From Candidatus Dojkabacteria bacterium UBA5232 (lineage in GTDB: Bacteria > Patescibacteriota > Dojkabacteria > SC72), in NCBI GenBank assembly GCA_002409215.1, contig DHUO01000006.1, positions 2,419-38,314 on the forward strand: a stretch of DNA of 35,896 nt, read 5' to 3'. Under the pieces are notes generated by a model. It ran no database searches and was not told where the DNA came from. It saw only the letters and a program-made list of their open reading frames with translations. Position 1 is the stretch's first letter; every line of letters begins with the position of its first letter. The translations under genes were made by a program, and so were the position numbers. Shown piece by piece: positions 1 through 6,449 of the stretch.

Positions 1-1
1 G

Positions 2-9
2 AGAAGGAG
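2..9 (+). promoter_or_regulatory. Shine-Dalgarno site for the first gene
   Basis: AGAAGGAG lies five bases before the ATG at 15. It is a strong anti-16S match and decides the start. It stands out because almost no other gene in this window has a recognisable Shine-Dalgarno sequence. It may mark an internal gene of an operon that begins outside the window. Confidence 0.75.
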
Positions 10-14
10 ATAAA

Positions 15-401
15 ATGTATATATCAAAAGAAGTAAAGAAAAGGATCATTGCCGCATTGGCAATTATCATTTTCGTTTTATTGTTTTTGCTTATTGCTCC
101 TGGAAAGAAGGGAGATACAAGTTCTCTCGAGAACTTCAGTTTTGTAAGAGAACAGAACCCTAGATATCTAGGTTCCTACACCCTTAAAAGGTGTAATCCA
201 GCAGCAGCAGCTGGTGCTTCATACGGTTGTTGGATCGAAACAGGAGAGTGGTCTTCCCACTTTGAACTCCTTACGGACTTAAACAGAAGAGTTGGTCTCT
301 CTTACACCACCTTTGGTGAGGGCACTTTTCGTGCTTCACCCGGATACAGTTGGGTATTAAGAGGGGATTTTCTCCAACTAGAGAAAACAAATAAAGATTA
401 G
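15..401 (+). CDS. Small membrane-anchored orphan protein
   Basis: This encodes a 128-aa protein I do not recognise. Residues 1-9 are basic and residues 10-29 form one hydrophobic segment (IIAALAIIIFVLLFLLIAP), so it is probably anchored in the membrane by its N terminus with the rest outside. The outer part has an Ala-rich CNPAAAAGASYGCW patch with two cysteines (about residues 60 and 72) that could form a disulfide. It also has several Trp, Gly and Ser residues, as expected of a small beta-rich domain. The start is set by the AGAAGGAG at 2-9. Upstream partners lie outside the window. Expression as a protein is likely; the function is unknown. Confidence 0.65.
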   Translation: MYISKEVKKRIIAALAIIIFVLLFLLIAPGKKGDTSSLENFSFVREQNPRYLGSYTLKRCNPAAAAGASYGCWIETGEWSSHFELLTDLNRRVGLSYTTFGEGTFRASPGYSWVLRGDFLQLEKTNKD

Positions 402-404
402 ACC

Positions 405-472
405 TTGGAAGAGGACCGCATACTAGAGCTAATGCTCAACATTTAATATGTTTGTATGTGGTTCCTCTCCAA
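405..472. other. Three-way-junction structured intergenic element
   Basis: Positions 405-423 pair with 454-472 in an 18-bp stem with one G-U pair and two single-base bulges (A409, T463). The enclosed bases form two adjacent small hairpins: GAGC 426-429 with GCTC 434-437, and AACAT 438-442 with ATGTT 448-452. Almost every base is used. No T-run follows, so it is not a standard intrinsic terminator. It could be a structured RNA, a processing site at the 3' end of the first gene, or a cruciform-type repeat. No second copy was seen in the window. Confidence 0.6.
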
Positions 473-529
473 TCTTCCTGCCCAATTTCATATATATGAT
501 AAAATAGATACATTAATCTCTCTTTCATC

Positions 530-1465
530 ATGCATATGAATAAAGAAATATATGATATCGCAATAATTGGTTCAGGACCTGCAGGATTAAGTGCTAGTAT
601 CTATGCAAGTAGATATAAATTAACAAACATTGTATTTGGTAAAGTATCCGGTGGAACCATAACAGAGGGGCATAAGATATGTAACTATCCAGGGTATGAA
701 GATATTTCAGGAATGGAATTAGGTATGAAGATGTTTAATCATGCTAAGAAGGAAGGCGGGCAAACTTCAACAGAGAGTATTGTTGATATTAAGAAAGAAG
801 GAGATGTTTTCAAGTTACTGACAGATACCAACAAGGAGTATTTTAGCAAGACATTGTTACTTGCAACAGGTACAGAGCGAAATGAGTTAGCTTTAGCTAG
901 TGGAGGTAGGTATTTAGGTAAAGGTCTTTCATATTGTGCTACATGTGATGGTATGTTTTTCAGAGGGAAGAGGGTTGCTGTTGTTGGTGGTAGTAGTTCT
1001 GCAACGATGTCTGCTGTTATGCTTTCTGATATTGCAGAGAAGGTATACATTATATACCGAGGGGAGGAGTTAAGGGGAGAGCCTGCTTGGGCAGAGCAAG
1101 CAAAGTCTACAGAGAATGTTGAGGTGATATACAGTACTAATGTAAAAGAGTTGTTTGGAGAGGACCGATTAGAGGGTGTGAAGCTTTCCCTCCCTTACAA
1201 AGGCTCTGAGGAGCTCAAAATTGATGGGCTTTTTGTTGAAATTGGCTCTCAGCCTAATATTGCACTTGCTAATGAACTTGGTGTAGAGGTTGATGATTCT
1301 AACTATATTATTGTAGATAAGGAACAGAAAACAAATGTTGAGGGTGTTTGGAGTGCAGGGGACTGTACAACGAACTCTAATCAATTCAAACAGGCTGTGG
1401 TCGCTGCTGGTGAAGGAGCTGTAGCTGCAAGCTCCATATATAGATATCTTAAAAGCCTTACCTAG
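530..1465 (+). CDS. trxB: Thioredoxin reductase-like flavoprotein
   Basis: This is an FAD/NAD(P)H-dependent disulfide reductase of 311 aa, the usual TrxB length. The FAD motif GSGPAG is at residues 14-19, the redox pair CATC at 136-139 and the second FAD motif GDC at 277-279. The NADPH domain is atypical: GGSSSA (153-158) replaces the usual GGGDSA, and YRGEELRGEP (176-185) replaces the HRR..RA phosphate-binding motif. Cofactor preference may therefore differ from classic TrxB. The start could also be the ATG at 536, which gives MNKEIYD. No Shine-Dalgarno is visible; AT-rich TATGATAAAAT at 495-505 is the likely -10 region. The TAG stop lies inside the CCTAGG end of the repeat element that follows. 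Confidence 0.9.
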   Translation: MHMNKEIYDIAIIGSGPAGLSASIYASRYKLTNIVFGKVSGGTITEGHKICNYPGYEDISGMELGMKMFNHAKKEGGQTSTESIVDIKKEGDVFKLLTDTNKEYFSKTLLLATGTERNELALASGGRYLGKGLSYCATCDGMFFRGKRVAVVGGSSSATMSAVMLSDIAEKVYIIYRGEELRGEPAWAEQAKSTENVEVIYSTNVKELFGEDRLEGVKLSLPYKGSEELKIDGLFVEIGSQPNIALANELGVEVDDSNYIIVDKEQKTNVEGVWSAGDCTTNSNQFKQAVVAAGEGAVAASSIYRYLKSLT

Positions 1466-1658
1466 GTCTGCCCCTTGTTAAGAAGATTTTCATCTTTGGG
1501 TTATACATATCACAAAAGGTTTCCTAACCCTTGGCGTATGTAGGATGTTCTTTTTACAGATATACACGTATGGGAACACATCTCAGAAAGCCTTTCAAAA
1601 AGAAGAACTTTGAGGTTCTTAAAAAGTTCTGAACGAAGGCCAGGCCTAGGTCAGGCCT
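1461..1658 (+). repeat. Repeat element copy 1, MITE-like, CCTAGG ends
   Basis: This ~200-bp intergenic element recurs in inverted orientation at 17977-18185. Conserved blocks, in order: CCTAGGTCTGCCCCTTGTTA at the left end (identity continues into AGAA), then TTCATCTTT, then AAAAGGTTTCCTAACCCTTG, then TCTCAGAAAG, then AAAAAGTTCTG and ACGAAGGCCAGGCCTAGG at the right end. Spacers between blocks diverge. The two ends are inverted repeats that can pair (CCTAGGTCTGCC with GGCCAGGCCTAGG). Conserved blocks with variable spacers suggest either a non-autonomous mobile element or a structured 3'-UTR RNA. No clear target duplication was seen. Confidence 0.8.
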
Positions 1659-2139
1659 GTTGAGAGTTTACAAAATCAACCCACTCTTGGAGGTAGTTGG
1701 AGCTTGACCAGTATTTTGGATCTCCGACGTTAAACTCTATCATCCCACCGTTCTTTTCAATAGTGTCATACTCTGGAATGTTCTCTCTTGCTGTTCTGTC
1801 TCCACCTTTTGTGAAGACATCTGGTTTGATAATATCAACTGCCTCAACACAATCGTTTCTGGTTGTGCTGTTGTATATCACAACATAATCTACCCCCTTA
1901 ATACCATCTACAATCCTTGCTCTGTCCAGCTCCGCCATAAAAGGTTTACCTTTTTTAGTAACAGCTCTTTGATCTCCATCAACAATTACAACCAAAATAT
2001 CACCAAACTTCTTTGATTCCATAAGGCAGGATACATGTCCTGGATGAATTGGATCGTAAAAACCTGATGTACAAACAATCTTCTTTCCTTTGAGCTTTTC
2101 ATCTCTTAACTTAGGGAAATCTTCTAGAGGTATTATCAT
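1651..2139 (-). CDS. Cytidylyltransferase-like nucleotidyltransferase (RfaE2/HldE-C type)
   Basis: This is a single-domain nucleotidylyltransferase of 162 aa. It has the family signature GFYDPIHPGH at residues 26-35 (HxGH binds the nucleotide triphosphate) and KGGDR at 111-115, as in the ADP-heptose synthase C-terminal (RfaE2) and glycerol-3-phosphate cytidylyltransferase group. The C-terminal STSxI-like motif is SSSNYL (145-150), slightly altered. The substrate is not readable; a sugar-1-phosphate or polyol phosphate for surface polymers is likely. The TGA stop falls inside the right end of repeat element 1. The start is the ATG at 2139, about 20 nt downstream of a predicted TSS. It converges on the thioredoxin reductase gene. 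Confidence 0.8.
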   Translation of the reverse strand: MIIPLEDFPKLRDEKLKGKKIVCTSGFYDPIHPGHVSCLMESKKFGDILVVIVDGDQRAVTKKGKPFMAELDRARIVDGIKGVDYVVIYNSTTRNDCVEAVDIIKPDVFTKGGDRTARENIPEYDTIEKNGGMIEFNVGDPKYWSSSNYLQEWVDFVNSQQA

Positions 2140-2154
2140 ATTTTTAAAATGACA

Positions 2155-2195
2155 ACTTAATTAAGTATCTTACCTACCCTACTGATAATTGTCAA
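2155..2195 (-). promoter_or_regulatory. Sigma-70-type promoter with palindrome at the start site
   Basis: On the minus strand, TTGACA (2190-2195) and TAAGAT (2167-2172) are separated by exactly 17 bp, the best canonical promoter in the window. A perfect 12-bp palindrome ACTTAATTAAGT (2155-2166) lies right after the -10, where transcription should start, so it could be a repressor operator. It drives the nucleotidyltransferase gene at 2139. Confidence 0.65.
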
Positions 2196-2302
2196 AAAAA
2201 CGATAATGGGGCTTGTAGTGTTTTTCTCTTTGAATACTTTTCTTCTATTTGCAACATATAACTAAAATTTGAGGAAATTGCCAAACTATGAGATATTGAC
2301 CA

Positions 2303-2318
2303 CCACAACCTGTTGTTG
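2303..2318 (+). promoter_or_regulatory. Distal NrdR box (degenerate)
   Basis: This site keeps the CACAA and TTGT arms of the downstream NrdR box, matching it at 10 of 16 positions. Its centre is 32 bp (three helical turns) upstream of that box. Tandem boxes 31-32 bp apart are the known NrdR operator layout. The inner bases (CC/TG) are off consensus, so it is probably the weaker site. Confidence 0.6.
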
Positions 2319-2334
2319 TATGTTGGATTCGATA

Positions 2335-2350
2335 ACACAATATATTGTAT
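2335..2350 (+). promoter_or_regulatory. NrdR box overlapping the nrd operon promoter
   Basis: ACACAATATATTGTAT matches the NrdR consensus acaCwATATaTwGtgt almost perfectly. It ends 6 bp before the nrdR ATG and covers the likely -10 (TATATT 2341-2346), so NrdR binding should block transcription. It lies in front of nrdR itself, so the operon is predicted to be autoregulated. Confidence 0.85.
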
Positions 2351-2356
2351 AGAAAG

Positions 2357-2803
2357 ATGAAATGTCCATTTTGTGAATGTGAGGTCACGAAAGTTGTTGA
2401 TAAGAGAGATAACAACGAAGAGAACTCGACAAGAAGAAGAAGACAGTGCTTAAGATGTAGTAAGAGATTTACAACATATGAGCGAATGGAAGGGTTGGAT
2501 ATAACTGTTGTAAAGAAAGATGGCTCTTTAGAAAAATTTGATATACAGAAGGTGATTAAGGGTGTAAAGAAGGCTGTTGATACGGAGAAAGTAAGTGAGG
2601 ATGAGATAAGGGCATTTGCTGAAGAGATTGAGAGATTTGTTTTCAATAGCAAGGATCTTGTTAAGACAAAAAGCATTGGACTTAAGACATTGAAGTGGTT
2701 AAAGGGTAAGGATCATCTTGCATATATTAGGTTTGCCTCTGTATATAAAGAATTTGACAATTTAGAAGATATTAAAAAAGAAATTAAGAAATTAGAAGAT
2801 TAA
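2357..2803 (+). CDS. nrdR: Transcriptional repressor NrdR
   Basis: NrdR is the nucleotide-sensing repressor of ribonucleotide reductase genes. This 148-aa protein has the family length. A zinc ribbon formed by C3, C6, C31 and C34 binds DNA, and an ATP-cone domain spans about residues 49-139. I place the start at the ATG giving MKCPFC, the standard NrdR N terminus; an upstream TTG at 2345 would fall inside the NrdR box. The leader is very short or absent and has no Shine-Dalgarno sequence. nrdD follows after 18 bp, making this the first gene of an nrdR-nrdD-radical peptide-nrdG operon. That linkage, plus the two boxes upstream, makes direct control of class III reductase very likely. Confidence 0.95.
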   Translation: MKCPFCECEVTKVVDKRDNNEENSTRRRRQCLRCSKRFTTYERMEGLDITVVKKDGSLEKFDIQKVIKGVKKAVDTEKVSEDEIRAFAEEIERFVFNSKDLVKTKSIGLKTLKWLKGKDHLAYIRFASVYKEFDNLEDIKKEIKKLED

Positions 2804-2821
2804 TTTTTAGATAGTAAAAAC

Positions 2822-4906
2822 ATGCCCGATAAAAAAAGTATTCCTGTAAGTAGAAAAAAGACTCCTTCTGTTAAGAAAAGAGATGGTAGAGTTGTGAGAT
2901 TTAGTAAAGAGAGGATAGTTAGAGGTATATTTAAGGCTGCTGAGAGTGTTGGTGGAAAAGATAGGCAGAGAGCTGAGGAGATAGCAGATGAGGTTGTTAA
3001 AAGAATTAAGAAGAAGTATGGGAATAAGGATGTCATTAAGACAGAAAAGATTGCAGAGATTGTTTCTGAAACCTTAAAGGATATGGGACATGGGAAGACC
3101 TCTATTGCTTTTGATCTTTTTGTTAGTTTGAAGAATGAGATTAAGAATATTAAATCGTTGATTGATGCTAATACTTTAGTTAAGGATTATATTGATAAGC
3201 TGGATTGGCAAGTTAATGAAAATAGTAATATGGCCTACTCTTGGCAAGGGCTGAATAATTACATTTCATCTTCTGTTCAAGCAAACTATTGGTTGCATAG
3301 TATATATCCAAAGGAGATTTCTAATGGGAATATAAATAAGGATTTCCATATTCATGATTTAGGTATGTTAGCTACATACTGTTGTGGTTGGAGTTTGGAG
3401 GATTTGCTTCTAAAAGGTTTTACAGGTGTTCCGGGTAAGATTTCTTCAGCACCTGCTAAGCATTTTAGCACTGCATTGGGACAATGTGTAAACTTCTTAT
3501 ATACATTGCAACATGAGGCTGCAGGAGCTCAAGCTTTTTCGAGTTTTGATACTTTTCTTGCTCCTTTTGTAAGGTATGACAAGCTTTCTTACAAAGAGGT
3601 TAAACAGAAGATGCAAGAGTTTATCTACAATATGAATGTTCCAACTAGAGTTGGTTGTCAAATACCTTTTACAAATATAACAATGGACTTGATTCCTTCG
3701 GGTCAGTTAGCTGAACAGGGTGTGATAATTGGTGGGCAGGTGCAGAAAGAGAAGTATAAGGATTTTCAGAAAGAGATGGGGATGATTAATAAGGCATTTT
3801 GTGAAATTATGATGGAGGGTGATGCACAGGGAAGACTTTTCTCTTTCCCTATTCCAACATATAACTTAACTAAAGATTTTGATTGGGATAATCCAGACTA
3901 CAAACCAATTTGGGAGATGACTGCTAAGTACGGTATTCCATATTTTTCTAACTTCATTAATTCGGATATGAGTCCTGATGATGCTAGAAGTATGTGTTGT
4001 AGGTTGAGGTTGGATAATAGAGAGTTGAGAAAGAGAGGTGGTGGTTTGTTTGGTGCAAATCCTCTAACAGGTAGTATTGGTGTAGTGACAATAAACTTGC
4101 CTAGGATAGGATATGTTGCAAAGAATAAAAGAGAGTATTTTAAGATACTGAATAAGCAGATGGATTTGGCAAAGAAGAGTTTGATGATTAAGCGAAAGTT
4201 TGTTGAAGGATATATGGAGAAGGGTCTTTATCCATACTCTCGATACTATTTGGCAGATATTAAGAAAAGGTTTGGTGAGTATTACAAAAATCATTTTAAT
4301 ACGATTGGAATAATTGGACTTAATGAATCGTTGATGAATTTCTTTAAGAGTAAGGAGAAAGGTATTACCTCTGTGGAAGGAAGGGAGTTTGGTGTTGAGA
4401 TTATGCAACATATGAGGGAGAGATTAATGACATATCAACAGAAAACAGATCAGCTGTTTAATCTTGAGGCTACTCCTGGTGAGGGTGCTACATACAAATT
4501 TGCTAAGGCAGATAAGAAGAAGTTTGGAGATGACATTATTACAGCATCGGATGTAGCTATTCATGAGTGTGAGGATGCAGTACCCTACTATACTAATAGT
4601 TCTCAGATTCCCGTTGGGTATACGGAGGATATTTTTGAGGCGTTGGATCTTCAAGATGATTTTCAATGTTTGTATACAGGAGGGACTGTTCAACATGTGT
4701 ATATTGGTGAGAGAGTGAGTTCTGTTAATGCTACAAAGAATCTTGTTAGAAAGATTGCTGAGAATTACAGACTCCCCTACTTCTCTATTACTCCGACATT
4801 TAGTGTTTGTCCAAAGCATGGATATATTGCAGGTGAGCATCAGTACTGTCCTAAGTGTGATTGTGAGGTTGGGTATAGGGAGGGAATGTTATTTGAAGCT
4901 AAATAG
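2822..4906 (+). CDS. nrdD: Anaerobic ribonucleotide reductase large chain, lacking its own glycyl radical segment
   Basis: NrdD is the class III reductase that makes deoxyribonucleotide triphosphates without oxygen. Its 694 aa contain an N-terminal ATP-cone (about 14-105) and the catalytic barrel, with family-typical YCCGW at 186-190, SMCCRL at 390-395 and TGSIGVVTINLPR near 418-430. It ends with a zinc ribbon (C663, C676, C679). The family normally continues directly into the glycyl radical loop (RVxGYxRP); here the chain instead ends GYREGMLFEAK and a TAG. The missing segment is encoded 33 nt downstream, in the same frame, as a separate 43-aa peptide. The enzyme therefore probably works as two chains, unless the stop is bypassed. 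Only one in-frame stop separates the parts. Confidence 0.93.
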   Translation: MPDKKSIPVSRKKTPSVKKRDGRVVRFSKERIVRGIFKAAESVGGKDRQRAEEIADEVVKRIKKKYGNKDVIKTEKIAEIVSETLKDMGHGKTSIAFDLFVSLKNEIKNIKSLIDANTLVKDYIDKLDWQVNENSNMAYSWQGLNNYISSSVQANYWLHSIYPKEISNGNINKDFHIHDLGMLATYCCGWSLEDLLLKGFTGVPGKISSAPAKHFSTALGQCVNFLYTLQHEAAGAQAFSSFDTFLAPFVRYDKLSYKEVKQKMQEFIYNMNVPTRVGCQIPFTNITMDLIPSGQLAEQGVIIGGQVQKEKYKDFQKEMGMINKAFCEIMMEGDAQGRLFSFPIPTYNLTKDFDWDNPDYKPIWEMTAKYGIPYFSNFINSDMSPDDARSMCCRLRLDNRELRKRGGGLFGANPLTGSIGVVTINLPRIGYVAKNKREYFKILNKQMDLAKKSLMIKRKFVEGYMEKGLYPYSRYYLADIKKRFGEYYKNHFNTIGIIGLNESLMNFFKSKEKGITSVEGREFGVEIMQHMRERLMTYQQKTDQLFNLEATPGEGATYKFAKADKKKFGDDIITASDVAIHECEDAVPYYTNSSQIPVGYTEDIFEALDLQDDFQCLYTGGTVQHVYIGERVSSVNATKNLVRKIAENYRLPYFSITPTFSVCPKHGYIAGEHQYCPKCDCEVGYREGMLFEAK

Positions 4907-4971
4907 TATCTTAATATTAAATTAATTAATTCAAAATATATGAAGAAGGTAAAAAGACAAAAATGTGAGGT
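4862..4971 (+). repeat. 8-bp direct repeats bounding a 102-bp in-frame insertion in nrdD
   Basis: TGTGAGGT occurs at 4862-4869 and again at 4964-4971, exactly 102 bp (34 codons) apart. Each copy encodes Cys-Glu-Val. Deleting one copy and the DNA between would restore the canonical order, zinc ribbon CPKCDCEV followed directly by YSRVVGYIRP. The insert carries both the TAG stop of the large chain and the ATG of the small one, and is AT-rich past the stop. It may be a target-site duplication left by a small insertion, or a short tandem duplication that later diverged. Confidence 0.65.
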
Positions 4972-5071
4972 GTATTCAAGAGTTGTTGGATATATTAGAC
5001 CGATTTCTCAATGGAATGTTGGTAAGCAGGCTGAGTGGAAGGATAGAAAGATGTTTAAAGTTTCAGCTTAA
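4940..5071 (+). CDS. Stand-alone glycyl radical peptide of the class III reductase
   Basis: This 43-aa reading frame matches the C-terminal end of NrdD: CEVYSRVVGYIRP is the glycyl radical loop (Gly17 of the peptide is the radical site) and QWNVGKQAEWKDRKMF is the usual tail. It starts at an ATG 33 nt past the nrdD stop, in the same frame, and ends 2 nt before nrdG. No Shine-Dalgarno is visible, so reinitiation after the upstream stop is likely. The motif conservation argues that it is translated and used. By analogy, YfiD supplies a separate glycyl radical domain to pyruvate formate-lyase, and phage Aeh1 has a split but functional aerobic reductase. Alternatives are TAG readthrough or ribosome bypass giving one chain. 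Confidence 0.85.
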   Translation: MKKVKRQKCEVYSRVVGYIRPISQWNVGKQAEWKDRKMFKVSA

Positions 5072-5073
5072 AT

Positions 5074-5769
5074 ATGGTTAAAATTGCTGGGCTTGAGAGG
5101 GTTTCTTTAATAGATTATCCTGAGAAAATATCTGCCATCATTTTTACACACGGTTGTAATTTGAGGTGTTCTTTTTGTCATAATCCAGAGCTTGTTTTGG
5201 TTGATTTTGATGGTAATTTGGCTGTTAAAGAGAGTGGGCTTTTTGAGTATTTAGAGGGAAGGAAGGGGAAGATTGATGCTGTTGTTATTACAGGAGGAGA
5301 ACCTTTGTTGCATAAAGATATTGGGAAGTTAATTAAGAAGATTAAGGATATTGGATATTTGGTTAAGCTTGATAGTAATGGTTTTTTTCCTAAAGAGCTA
5401 AAGAGATTGATATCTAAAGGGTTGATTGATTATATAGCGATGGATGTGAAGTGGCCTGAGGATAGTTATGTTAAGTATAGTGGTGATGTTAAGGCTGTAG
5501 AGAAGATTAAGGATAGTATTTCTATTATTGAAAATAGTGGTATTGCTCATGAGTTTAGAACTACTGTTGTGAAGGGAATTCATGAGATAGAGGATGTTGA
5601 AGAAATTGTTAAAATGTTACCAGAAGATTCTCTTTTTTATATTCAAAATTTTAGGGCTGGGAAAACGATTAATCCTACATTAGATGGTTCTAACTCTTTT
5701 ACAGAGAAGGAGCTAAAAGATATTCTTAAAGTAGCCAGAAAACATGTTAAGAACTCCTATGTTAGATAG
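5074..5769 (+). CDS. nrdG: Anaerobic ribonucleotide reductase activating enzyme (radical SAM)
   Basis: This activase uses S-adenosylmethionine and an iron-sulfur cluster to generate the glycyl radical on the reductase. The CxxxCxxC cluster motif is C28, C32 and C35 (CNLRCSFC), followed by GGEP (72-75) for SAM binding. At 231 aa it belongs to the longer NrdG2-type activases. It starts 2 nt after the separate radical peptide, so the enzyme and its substrate peptide are co-expressed. The coding strand is strikingly G-rich and C-poor (18 G to 1 C in 5461-5520). Its 3' end overlaps lexA, which converges on it, by 8 bp. Confidence 0.92.
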   Translation: MVKIAGLERVSLIDYPEKISAIIFTHGCNLRCSFCHNPELVLVDFDGNLAVKESGLFEYLEGRKGKIDAVVITGGEPLLHKDIGKLIKKIKDIGYLVKLDSNGFFPKELKRLISKGLIDYIAMDVKWPEDSYVKYSGDVKAVEKIKDSISIIENSGIAHEFRTTVVKGIHEIEDVEEIVKMLPEDSLFYIQNFRAGKTINPTLDGSNSFTEKELKDILKVARKHVKNSYVR

Positions 5770-6412
5770 ATGGGTTTTCTAGAACCTTTATTACCCTACC
5801 ATTAATCAAAGTATCACTATTTGCATCAATATATATTGGTTGATTTTGAGGGTTACTAGAGTCAGGGTATAGAATTACCATATTCTTACCTTTCTTAAAC
5901 CTCTTTACAGTTGCACAGTTATCTATTATCGCAACAACGATATCCCCATCTTCAAATTGTGCATCTTTTTGTACAACGATATATCTTCCATTATCTAGCT
6001 TTTCACCATCTATCTGCGCTAGATTCATAGAATCACCCTTGATAATAAGGCTAAACAAATTATTCTTCCTTCCGATTATGTTTCTATCAATCTTAAGAAC
6101 ACCTATATTTTCCTCCTCGGCACTTACCATTGGTAGTCCTGCATTTGCATATCCTAATATTGGGACTCCTACAAGATAGTCATATACTATCTGATCATCA
6201 TTCTCTACCATATGTATACCCCTTGGCTGACTAGTTCTGAAAATATAGCCTTTCTTCTCAAGGGCGGACAAATGTACAACGACACCTCTTTTTGTTGATA
6301 TACCTAGCGCTTCCCGTAGTTCGTTGAGTGAAGGAGCATATCCATTCTCTAAGTAACACTCTTTAATTATTCTAAGAACCTCTTCTTGTTTCTGAGTGAG
6401 TATACCATCCAT
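5762..6412 (-). CDS. lexA: SOS repressor LexA
   Basis: LexA represses DNA-damage genes and cuts itself when RecA filaments form. The 216-aa chain has an N-terminal winged helix (about 1-68) and a C-terminal S24 peptidase domain. The self-cleavage bond is A91-G92 (NAGLP), the nucleophile S128 (GDSMN) and the general base K170 (ATVKRF). All are intact. The recognition helix (STKRGVVVHL, 39-48) differs from E. coli LexA at the residues that read the operator, so the binding site should not be the E. coli or Bacillus box. TATTCT sits 5 nt before the ATG, suggesting a leaderless transcript. Other repair genes (mutL, uvrB, uvrC) lie within 12 kb. Confidence 0.93.
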   Translation of the reverse strand: MDGILTQKQEEVLRIIKECYLENGYAPSLNELREALGISTKRGVVVHLSALEKKGYIFRTSQPRGIHMVENDDQIVYDYLVGVPILGYANAGLPMVSAEEENIGVLKIDRNIIGRKNNLFSLIIKGDSMNLAQIDGEKLDNGRYIVVQKDAQFEDGDIVVAIIDNCATVKRFKKGKNMVILYPDSSNPQNQPIYIDANSDTLINGRVIKVLENPSI

Positions 6413-6436
6413 ATGTGAGAATATTAAAATTAGATA

Positions 6437-6449
6437 TATACCCAGTATA
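6437..6449. promoter_or_regulatory. Candidate LexA operator palindrome
   Basis: TATAC-CCA-GTATA is an inverted repeat in the lexA promoter region, 24 bp upstream of the start codon. Its CAGTATAC core occurs again at 6548-6555, 105 bp away near the divergent gene at 6585. The related ATACTG string is found in the uvrC and dnaE promoter regions. Assignment to LexA is inference. Confidence 0.35.

Noticed and set aside
405..472. Rho-independent terminator
   Set aside because: The hairpin is strong but has a branched 30-nt interior and is followed by TCTTCCTGCCC, not a T-run.
4064..4840. Long minus-strand open frames inside nrdD
   Set aside because: They are mirror images of the real nrdD codons, with low-complexity Leu/Ser/Asn translation and no start signals.
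4862..4971. Intein or group I/II intron in nrdD
   Set aside because: The insert is only 102 bp, too short for any intein or self-splicing intron, and no splicing motifs are visible.
2822..5071. Frameshift or assembly error as the cause of the nrdD split
   Set aside because: The two parts are in the same frame, separated by one TAG and 11 codons, and the insert is exactly 34 codons with a direct repeat. An indel error would shift the frame.
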